Below the pieces are notes generated by a model. It was not told where the DNA came from and did no database searches. It saw nothing but the letters and a program-made list of their open reading frames with translations. From Alphaproteobacteria bacterium (GTDB lineage Bacteria; Pseudomonadota; Alphaproteobacteria; Micavibrionales; Micavibrionaceae): a stretch of DNA of 64,000 nucleotides. Below, piece by piece: positions 56,147 to 64,000 of the stretch; within the stretch, counting starts at the first letter, position 1; each line of letters begins with the position of its first letter. The stretch spans positions 1-64,000 of the forward strand of contig JAFLCW010000003.1 in NCBI GenBank assembly GCA_017302165.1, read 5' to 3'. The translations under genes were made by a program, and so were the position numbers.

Positions 56147-57352
56147 CTAGGCGGCCTTGGTTGCCTTTTGTGTGGCTTCAACCACCTTCTTCGCGGCATC
56201 GGCCAGATCATTCGCCGCAATAATCGGCAAACCTGAATTATTCAGCATGTCTTTGCCCAACTGAACATTCGTCCCTTCAAGGCGAACCACCAACGGCACA
56301 GACAGTTTAACTTCCTTGGCCGCAGTGATCACCCCTTGTGCGATAATGTCGCATTTCATGATCCCGCCAAAGATATTGACCAAAATCCCCTTAACACTGG
56401 GATCGGACAGAATAATCTTGAAGGCTGTAGTGACTCGCTCTGCGGTAGCACCGCCGCCCACATCCAGAAAGTTTGCCGGCTCGCCGCCATAGAGCTTGAT
56501 GATATCCATCGTGGCCATGGCAAGACCTGCCCCATTCACCATACAGCCGATATTGCCATCCATACGGACATAGGACAGTTCATGATCCTTCGCGAGTTTT
56601 TCATTCGCATCTTCTTCGGTCTCATCCCGCATATCGGCCACCATTTTCTGACGGAACAGCGCGTTGTCATCAAAATTCATTTTGGCATCGAGTGCCATCA
56701 CGTCACCCTTGTCCGTCACGATCAGCGGGTTAATTTCAACAATCGAACAATCCAATTCCACAAACGCTTTATATAATGCGGTGAAAAACCGGATCGCGCT
56801 TTTTTGTGTTTCGCCTTCGAACCCTAAACCAAAGGCCAATTTACGGGCATGATGGGCTTGAAATCCGGTGGCTGGATCGACAGCCACGCGGGTAATTTTT
56901 TCCGGATGTTTGTGCGCTACGTCTTCAATATCCATCCCGCCTTCGGTGGACGTCATGAAGGTCACGCGCGACGTTGCCCGGTCTAATACCACTGAACAAT
57001 AATATTCTTTTTTAATATCCACGCCGTCCGTGACGTAAAGACGTTGAACTTCTTTACCCTCAGGACCTGTTTGCTTGGTGACCAGCACCTGATTCATCAT
57101 GGCCTGCGCCGCGTCTTTCACTTCGGCTTCGGATTTGCATAGGCGCACCCCGCCTTTGCCGGCCGGGTTATTTTTGAACTTTCCGGCGCCTCTACCCCCG
57201 GCATGAATCTGCGCCTTGACCACGTATAGGGGACCGGGAAGCTGTTTGACGGCCGCTACGGCATCCACCACCGTCAAGGCAGGAATACCTTTGGGTACAG
57301 CCACGCCATATTTCATGAGAAGTTCTTTGGCCTGATATTCATGGATATTCAT
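56147..57352 (-). CDS. sucC: Succinate-CoA ligase subunit beta
   Basis: The 401-aa ATP-grasp subunit begins [22 protein letters not shown], and contains [42 protein letters not shown] and the C-terminal [16 protein letters not shown] with [18 protein letters not shown] lies 7 bases before the ATG. Its partner sucD is 1.5 kb away, behind the oppositely oriented transglycosylase gene. Confidence 0.97.
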   Translation of the reverse strand: MNIHEYQAKELLMKYGVAVPKGIPALTVVDAVAAVKQLPGPLYVVKAQIHAGGRGAGKFKNNPAGKGGVRLCKSEAEVKDAAQAMMNQVLVTKQTGPEGKEVQRLYVTDGVDIKKEYYCSVVLDRATSRVTFMTSTEGGMDIEDVAHKHPEKITRVAVDPATGFQAHHARKLAFGLGFEGETQKSAIRFFTALYKAFVELDCSIVEINPLIVTDKGDVMALDAKMNFDDNALFRQKMVADMRDETEEDANEKLAKDHELSYVRMDGNIGCMVNGAGLAMATMDIIKLYGGEPANFLDVGGGATAERVTTAFKIILSDPSVKGILVNIFGGIMKCDIIAQGVITAAKEVKLSVPLVVRLEGTNVQLGKDMLNNSGLPIIAANDLADAAKKVVEATQKATKAA

Positions 57353-57490
57353 GTGACAACCCCTTGTTTTATAAAGAATATGGCCAATCTGGCCGAAGAC
57401 TGATTATGATGTACCACAGGCCTGAACGCTTTGAAAGTTGAATATGTCCCGCCATACACAGGGGGTCTATCGGGTTGAAATAGCTGGTTT

Positions 57491-57526
57491 TTGAATTTCG
57501 TCCCGACTTTTTGGTACAATAAGAAT
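57491..57526 (+). promoter_or_regulatory. Promoter of the gene at 57527 (predicted leaderless)
   Basis: TTGAAT (57491-57496), an 18-bp spacer and TACAAT (57515-57520) with the extended -10 TGG directly in front are followed by the ATG after 6 bases (AAGAAT). No Shine-Dalgarno sequence is present. The start codon choice at 57527 rests on this. Confidence 0.65.
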
Positions 57527-58342
57527 ATGGCCGTAACCTATGAAACACCCCCGTCAGAAGTCATCCCGCCCACAGCCGGGATTCGGGATCTGGGCAAAGG
57601 TTCTCGTCCGGGGCATGTGCCCATTTTAGCAAAATTATTCGGGGATAAAGTTACCGGGATCAAAATTGAAGACCCCGATTCACAGCAGGCGCTTCTCAAG
57701 GCTGAAAGCGGTTTTCACACGAACGCTCGCCGAGGCACTCACCTTAATGGTATGAATGGCGCCCGCGCCGAAGAAGAAGAGAAAAAAACGCAAGATGCCG
57801 TTACCGCAAGTCAGCGCACATGGTCACAAATTCTTCAAATCGGCGAGAAAAGCTTTAGCTTTAACGATGTGACCAATTTTATTTCAAGCGATATACGCAC
57901 CGCCGAAGCCATGCGAGATATTAACGGTGCCTTTTCAAAGCCCGTTACTCCTCAGGATATGTTGCGAGATACGCAAGGGAATATCATCAAGACAATCGAA
58001 GAAAAACGGGCAATGGAAGCCCAGCAAGGTGCCTGTCATGTGGGTCTTTCGGCCGAAGAAGTACACCGCGGAGACGATGGAAAATTATACAGTGTCAGCG
58101 CGCTGGCCTTTGACCAGCAGATGCGTGAGCGTTTGGAACAACGTCAACAGGTGTTACGTGATTTACAATCAGGCAAGTTAAAACTGAACGATCTTCCCCC
58201 GGAAATCAAAACACAACTGGCTGAAAATGCGCCTCAAGTTAATCCGACAACTGCATCCCCTTCGATGTCAGGATTTCAAGCCGCCTTGGCAAAAATGAGC
58301 GCGGCACCTATCTTGACACCTCCCGCACCTGCGCTCCAATAA
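57527..58342 (+). CDS. Hydrophilic hypothetical protein
   Basis: The 271-aa soluble protein has a disordered N-terminus (TYETPPSEVIPPTAG), a charged middle and a Pro/Ala-rich tail (APILTPPAPALQ). The central part (about 90-215) is helical, with ILQIGEKSFSFNDVTNFISSDIRTAEAMRDI. I do not recognise it. A longer frame from 57491 is open, but its upstream codons include the promoter. It lies in the mdh-sucC gap on the opposite strand, followed by another unknown. Confidence 0.7.
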   Translation: MAVTYETPPSEVIPPTAGIRDLGKGSRPGHVPILAKLFGDKVTGIKIEDPDSQQALLKAESGFHTNARRGTHLNGMNGARAEEEEKKTQDAVTASQRTWSQILQIGEKSFSFNDVTNFISSDIRTAEAMRDINGAFSKPVTPQDMLRDTQGNIIKTIEEKRAMEAQQGACHVGLSAEEVHRGDDGKLYSVSALAFDQQMRERLEQRQQVLRDLQSGKLKLNDLPPEIKTQLAENAPQVNPTTASPSMSGFQAALAKMSAAPILTPPAPALQ

Positions 58343-58361
58343 CCCCAGATTAGCACCTGAT

Positions 58362-58399
58362 TTGAAAAAAAGCCTTTTTTTTGCTAGGCTATGAGCATT
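58362..58399 (+). promoter_or_regulatory. Promoter of the gene at 58400
   Basis: TTGAAA (58362-58367), a 16-bp spacer and GCTAGGC (CTAGGC at 58384-58389) precede the ATG at 58400 by 10 bases. The in-frame ATG at 58391 lies only one base behind the -10, too close to be used from this promoter. The spacer holds the A7-GCC-T8 repeat (58365-58382). Confidence 0.5.
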
Positions 58400-60045
<1,646 letters not shown>

Positions 60046-60135
60046 TTATGAGTGTCATGATATTGATTCTACTCAAAATAATACGTCACAATTCATCCGG
60101 CGACCAGTCCCTACGCGCTCGCATCTTTTTGTATG

Positions 60136-60170
60136 TTGACGAGGGACATGTTATTACATAATGTCATTTT
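60136..60170 (+). promoter_or_regulatory. Promoter of the GNAT gene at 60171 (predicted leaderless)
   Basis: TTGACG (60136-60141) and CATAAT (60157-60162), with a 15-bp spacer, are followed by the ATG after 8 bases. No Shine-Dalgarno sequence is present. The short spacer lowers confidence. Confidence 0.5.
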
Positions 60171-60797
60171 ATGGGTAACGAACATATTTATTGTGTTAGA
60201 CCTGCTCAATCGCAGGATATTCCTCGCCTGATCGAGATTATGCTCGCAGGATGGAAGGAAAATTATCAAAATACAATTCCTTCAGAAAAATGGGAAACAT
60301 TTAACCCTGACGAGACCATTCAAAAATGGACCTCATACATTGAAGATGCGAATTGCCCCAAAAGAATTTACGTCTTGGCCAATCATGCTGGCACAGGTTC
60401 CCTGCTAGGGTTTTTTATGTTTAGCCCACATGAAACAATACCTGCCTGTTTTGAAATTAATGCCATCTATGTCGCGCCAGAGTATCGTAAAGCTAATAAT
60501 AGATATTTTGGTGTCATGATGATGCAAGAGTTAGCCAATATGGTTGCTAACCCCGAGCTTTCTATTACACTTATGTCCGAAGTCTGTCAGGGTAATCTCT
60601 CTGCACATAGATTTTTTCAGAGTCTTGGTGGGCAGATTACGCATCAAACACAAAGAAATTTTTTGGGCAGTCTGGTACCGAATGATGTATTTGTCTGGAC
60701 ATCCATGAGCCTTCTTCAGGAAAAAATATCCGATCGACTACGTTTCGGAAGCTATGAAAATGTGACAGGCGGTGGATTAACGCCAAATACTCCGTAA
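60171..60797 (+). CDS. GNAT-family N-acetyltransferase
   Basis: The 208-aa protein begins CVRPAQSQDIPRLIEIMLAGWKENYQNTIP, the usual GNAT opening (R-x-A-x-x-x-D and W-x-x-x-Y). LLGFFMFSP, ACFEINAIYVAPEYRKANN and a C-terminal N-x-S-A-H-R-F-F-Q-S-L-G-G complete the fold. The acetyl-CoA loop (R-K-A-N-N-R) is a variant of R-x-x-G-x-G. The substrate is unknown. It is divergent from mdh. Confidence 0.85.
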   Translation: MGNEHIYCVRPAQSQDIPRLIEIMLAGWKENYQNTIPSEKWETFNPDETIQKWTSYIEDANCPKRIYVLANHAGTGSLLGFFMFSPHETIPACFEINAIYVAPEYRKANNRYFGVMMMQELANMVANPELSITLMSEVCQGNLSAHRFFQSLGGQITHQTQRNFLGSLVPNDVFVWTSMSLLQEKISDRLRFGSYENVTGGGLTPNTP

Positions 60798-60805
60798 TAA
60801 AAACT

Positions 60806-62056
60806 CTATTTTTTAATCCCCAAAAATTCTAACTGCCAGTTGATTTCATCTTCAGTCAGCGGGTAATCCACCCCGCCCTTTGGGTATAAAAGATCACGGG
60901 ATTGAACACCGGCCATTTCCTGTTGAATTTTGAGTGCCAGTCGCATGGATAATCCTGCTCTGTAGCAGACAGCACAGACAGGTTTAGCCGCTCGCAAGCC
61001 AAAAACTTTTTTAATCGTGTCAATATTTGTACCTGCCATAACGGCAATAGCGGCGGTCATAAAAGCGTCATCACGCATCGCGAGCGCGTCTGACAGAGCA
61101 TCTTCATTCAACCGACCTTGAGACATCAAAATTTTAACCTTCTCCAGTGGGTCATGGTGATGATTTTCAAAATCCATACGCCGACGCACCGCATTGGAAA
61201 TATCGGCGCGGGTCTCCTCATCCATATCTCCCCGCCCCAATAAAATAGCCTGCACTTTCTCATCGACAAAGTCTGCCAGCATTTTGAGCATCTCGGGAGG
61301 AAGGTTTTTTCGAACCGCAAGCGGCGTATGCCATTCTGGATATTCTTTCGCGCGCTCTATGATATGGCGCAACAGATCAGCACCAATATGCGCGCCTTTA
61401 TTCTCAAGCAATATTTGCCCTGCCCTACCTTGTCCGGTGTCCATCACCGCTTGAGAGAGATCGGGACTGACCTGCGCACGCGCGGCCACCGCCTCGACGG
61501 CCCATGTCGCGGGATGTTGTGAGAGAATATCCAGCATATCCGCATCCGGTAGCGCGGCACAAAAACGCAAGATCGGCTCTGCGACTTCGCGTTCAATATC
61601 GCGCGCCAGTTGCCCCGCAATTTTCGGCGGCGTGTGAGCATGATCTTTCAGCGCGCTCGAGAGTGCCTTGCGTACTTTCAACACCTCGTCCAATGCCAGT
61701 GTGCCCATCGCCTGAACGACATACGCATATAACTGGCTCTGTTTATCTTGTGAAATATGCGGAAGCAATTTAACAAGTCGGCCGGCCAGCGCGAGACGCA
61801 CATCCACATCTCTGTCTTTGGCCAGAATGGCGCCCGCCTGAAGGGGCGTTTGTTTATTCTGTGCCACGGCAACGCGCACAATCGCGCTGGGGTCACTTTC
61901 GGCCAGATAATATAAAATCTCCTGATGCGTGCGGGTGCTTTGCGCCAGTTTTAATCGTTGGGCTTCACTTCCGCCCTGTGCTTGCGCCCGTGCCTGTTCA
62001 TAGGTCACCTGCCATACACTCCATAGCGATTTCAAGGCTTTCCACATACTGTCCAT
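60806..62056 (-). CDS. DUF2336 family protein
   Basis: The 416-aa protein is an alpha-helical, HEAT-like repeat protein. Regular motifs (LAESDPSAIVRVAVAQNKQTP, ILAKDRDVDVRLALAGRLV, CAALPDADMLDILSQHPATWAVEAVAARAQVSPDLSQAVMDTG) match the DUF2336 family, found mainly in Alphaproteobacteria and thought to be a protein-interaction scaffold. It is monocistronic and ends 8 bp from the convergent GNAT gene. Confidence 0.85.
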   Translation of the reverse strand: MDSMWKALKSLWSVWQVTYEQARAQAQGGSEAQRLKLAQSTRTHQEILYYLAESDPSAIVRVAVAQNKQTPLQAGAILAKDRDVDVRLALAGRLVKLLPHISQDKQSQLYAYVVQAMGTLALDEVLKVRKALSSALKDHAHTPPKIAGQLARDIEREVAEPILRFCAALPDADMLDILSQHPATWAVEAVAARAQVSPDLSQAVMDTGQGRAGQILLENKGAHIGADLLRHIIERAKEYPEWHTPLAVRKNLPPEMLKMLADFVDEKVQAILLGRGDMDEETRADISNAVRRRMDFENHHHDPLEKVKILMSQGRLNEDALSDALAMRDDAFMTAAIAVMAGTNIDTIKKVFGLRAAKPVCAVCYRAGLSMRLALKIQQEMAGVQSRDLLYPKGGVDYPLTEDEINWQLEFLGIKK

Positions 62057-62120
62057 TAAACCCTATTTTTTAAATAAAATCAGCTAGATAGCAAAAATAT
62101 ATTGACGTTTTCAGACCTAT

Positions 62121-62150
62121 TTGACATTCTCTGCCTTCAGAAACTTACAT
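62121..62150 (+). promoter_or_regulatory. Promoter of the small membrane protein gene
   Basis: Consensus TTGACA (62121-62126) and TTACAT (62145-62150) are separated by 18 bp. The predicted leader of about 22 nt contains AGGAA at 62169-62173, seven bases before the ATG at 62181, a contrast with the leaderless promoters elsewhere in the window. Confidence 0.5.
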
Positions 62151-62180
62151 AAATACAAAATTATAATTAGGAAAATACAT

Positions 62181-62411
62181 ATGGCTAAGAAATCATTTCC
62201 AACCCGCATCAAAGAAGTGCGTAAAGAATTGACCCTTACCGTCTGTCTTGCACCTATACCTATTATGTTTGCCTTAGTTGCCTTTGATTTGAAAAACGAT
62301 GTTATTAACCTGTCTGCGCTGTGGCCAAAGACGGCTCACCCCGCACTCATCGAACCCGCTAAACCCGTTCAGGCTGGCACTACACAAGGCCGCCTTTTGC
62401 CATCTCCTTAA
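62181..62411 (+). CDS. Small single-pass membrane protein
   Basis: The 76-aa product has a basic N-terminus (MAKKSFPTRIKEVRKE), one hydrophobic segment (about 17-37) and a short Pro/Ala-rich tail. The ATG at 62181 has a good ribosome binding site (AGGAA). The function is unknown. Its last 32 bases overlap the end of the convergent zapE. Confidence 0.65.
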   Translation: MAKKSFPTRIKEVRKELTLTVCLAPIPIMFALVAFDLKNDVINLSALWPKTAHPALIEPAKPVQAGTTQGRLLPSP

Positions 62412-63438
62412 GCCGGCTGACCGTGCGGTCAAATTCAAACGTATAATCATGTCCCAGATATAATTTTTCCGGCGGTGCGTCTGCTGTCATCATCACTATT
62501 TTTTTCTGGTCATACATCACATCAATAAATAGCATTAATCTTTTCGTTTCATTGCGCCGATCATATCCCATCTTAGGAATGCCTTCGAAAATGAAATAAT
62601 CAAAATGCCGAGCAATTTCCAAGTAATCTTCCGCCGAATGCGGACGCTCGCATATATCAGAAAAATTAAGACGCGCCACTTTTCCGGCAAAGGTGATATT
62701 GATATCACGACCTTTAACGCGCAGAGTTTTGACGGCAGGTAAAATGCCATGTGAGAAAACAAAGAATTTTTCTGTTGCCCATTTTTTTGCCGCCGCCCCT
62801 AAAGGATAAAAATAATGGCGTTCCGAAGACAGGCCAGATTCATTCGCCCGCCGATAATCAATTCCGTGATCCAAATGAAAGACTGTCATCCGGGACGTTA
62901 TCAAACCAATAAAAGGTAAAAATAAGTCCCGTTGAAGCCCGCCCTCATACAGCTTTTCAGGAGGCCAGTTGGATGTAGAGACCATCACAACGCCTTTATC
63001 CATCAGGGCTGAAAAAAGACGGGATAAAATCATGGCGTCAGCCACATCTGTTACGTGGAATTCATCAAAACAGATCACGGAGACATGTTTGGCAACCTCT
63101 GCCGCATAGCGAGGCATTAGATCCGATAGTTTTTCCTGCCGGTGCTGATGAAGCCAGTCATGCGTTTCAATCATAAACGCATGGAAATGTACCCGGCGCG
63201 CTGATATGATGGGTTGTACCGCCTCATAAAACATATCCATCAACATTGATTTCCCACGCCCCACCCCGCCATAGAGGTAAATACCCTTGGGCATGGGTTT
63301 TTTAAAAAAACGGGATTTTTTAACGTGTATCAGATCTGTATATAACCCTTGGAGCAGTAAAGCCGCTTGCTCTTGTGCTGGGTCATATCGAATGTCTCCT
63401 GCTTCTCGGCGGCGACAATATTCAGATAAAACAGCCAT
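62380..63438 (-). CDS. zapE: Cell division ATPase ZapE (AFG1-like)
   Basis: The 352-aa AAA-type ATPase has Walker A YGGVGRGKS, Walker B VICFDEFHVTD, the sensor STSNWPPEKLYEGGLQR and the C-terminal FIDVMYDQ, all typical of ZapE/AFG1. ZapE helps Z-ring dynamics in E. coli. It overlaps the tatC stop by one base (TGATG), so the two are coupled. The length is slightly short compared with 370-380 aa members. Confidence 0.93.
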   Translation of the reverse strand: MAVLSEYCRRREAGDIRYDPAQEQAALLLQGLYTDLIHVKKSRFFKKPMPKGIYLYGGVGRGKSMLMDMFYEAVQPIISARRVHFHAFMIETHDWLHQHRQEKLSDLMPRYAAEVAKHVSVICFDEFHVTDVADAMILSRLFSALMDKGVVMVSTSNWPPEKLYEGGLQRDLFLPFIGLITSRMTVFHLDHGIDYRRANESGLSSERHYFYPLGAAAKKWATEKFFVFSHGILPAVKTLRVKGRDINITFAGKVARLNFSDICERPHSAEDYLEIARHFDYFIFEGIPKMGYDRRNETKRLMLFIDVMYDQKKIVMMTADAPPEKLYLGHDYTFEFDRTVSRLKEMAKGGLV

Positions 63439-64000
63439 CAGGGTGCCTTTTTTTCAGTATGACGCACAATCAGGATGGAAATTTCATACAGAGCCATCAA
63501 CGGAACCGCCAACATAAACTGCGACAATATATCCGGCGGCGTGATAAAGGCCGCCACCGTAAAAATCAGGATGACAGCATATTTTCGAAAGGACGAGAGA
63601 GACGAAGCCGTTAACATACCTGCCCGCCCCAACAGTGCCAAAATAACCGGCATTTGAAAACACAGGCCAAACGCAAAGATCAAGGTCATGACCAAATCCA
63701 GATAATCACTGACCCGGGCTTCGAGTTGAACAGGCAGAACAGTTGCTTCTGCGCCTGTTTGAAAGGACAGGAAAAACGGCCAGGCCATGGGAATGACCAC
63801 AAAATAAACGATCGCGCCCCCGATAAAAAACAAGATCGGCGTGGCTATTAAGTAAGGGAAAAAAGCCTGCCGCTCATTTTGATACAATCCCGGCGTCACA
63901 AATTTCCAGATTTGAACCAGTAGTACCGGGAAAGTTAAGAAAACACCCGCAAAAAAAGAAACACGCAAATAGGTAAAGAAAGCTTCAGTCAGATTGGTAT
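63438..64000 (-). CDS. tatC: Sec-independent translocase TatC (C-terminal part, cut by window edge)
   Basis: TatC is the twin-arginine signal receptor of the inner membrane. The visible 187 residues include PTEAFFTY-like TEAFFTYLRVSFFAGVF, KFVTPGLYQNERQ, and membrane segments ending in the conserved FGLCFQMPV and ITPPDILSQFMLAVPLMALYEISI. The reading frame runs through the window edge; the first one or two membrane segments are outside. zapE follows with a one-base overlap. Confidence 0.93.
   Translation of the reverse strand, partial: TNLTEAFFTYLRVSFFAGVFLTFPVLLVQIWKFVTPGLYQNERQAFFPYLIATPILFFIGGAIVYFVVIPMAWPFFLSFQTGAEATVLPVQLEARVSDYLDLVMTLIFAFGLCFQMPVILALLGRAGMLTASSLSSFRKYAVILIFTVAAFITPPDILSQFMLAVPLMALYEISILIVRHTEKKAP

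Noticed and set aside
58365..58382. A7-GCC-T8 repeat as a terminator after the 57527 gene
   Set aside because: The stem would be A-T only with a 3-base loop, and it overlaps the spacer of the next promoter.

Overview
The window is a gene-dense, roughly 50 % G+C stretch of an alphaproteobacterial chromosome. The evidence is gene content and order: hemW-rdgB-rph divergent from hrcA-grpE-dnaK-dnaJ, an F1-only ATP synthase operon (atpHAGDC), a class I lysyl-tRNA synthetase, a mdh/sucCDAB/lpd cluster, bactofilin, DUF484-xerC, a DUF2336 protein, and tatC-zapE. A free-living lineage near Rhodospirillales/Micavibrionales is possible, but I cannot fix the genus. I see no IS element, prophage, CRISPR array or rRNA gene. 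One tRNA (Leu-UAA) is present, and no gene-free stretch exceeds 300 bases.

Layout. 1-8.7 kb: hemW (cut by the window edge), rdgB and rph leftward; hrcA, an exported protein, grpE, dnaK, a GNAT acetyltransferase, dnaJ, a hotdog thioesterase and dapB rightward. 9.3-21 kb: repair and housekeeping genes (ogt, nth, bactofilin, uvrC, tRNA-Leu, an S51-like peptidase, a renalase-like FAD enzyme, a CinA-type domain, map, uvrB) with several unknowns, one strikingly A+T-rich. 21-29 kb: a 613-aa orphan, lysS, a tandem pair of membrane-anchored pilin-like paralogs, a small FlbD-like protein and a DinG-type helicase. 29-32 kb: pabB-pabA-pabC for p-aminobenzoate/folate. 32-37 kb: atpHAG-(70-aa ORF)-atpDC. 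37-43.5 kb: priA, transaldolase/Fsa, DUF484, xerC and small unknowns. 43.5-60 kb: the TCA genes mdh, sucC, sucD, sucA, sucB and lpd, all leftward, interrupted at several places by unrelated genes. 60-64 kb: a GNAT enzyme, a DUF2336 protein, a small membrane protein, zapE and tatC (cut by the window edge).

The most unusual locus is 45.5-49.1 kb. Two paralogous two-domain deaminase-family proteins, each with an intact zinc deaminase half and a degenerate second half, flank an M20-type carbamoylase inside the suc-lpd cluster. I do not know its function.

Two genome-organisation signals recur. First, many genes have a recognisable -10 box only 6-9 nt before the ATG and no Shine-Dalgarno sequence, which predicts leaderless mRNAs. 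Second, convergent genes are packed with overlapping ends (four pairs interlock their stop codons by exactly 4 bp), leaving no room for conventional terminators. Genes inside operons, by contrast, often carry AAGGAG-like ribosome binding sites. Functions are assigned by motif and family recognition only; no database search was possible.
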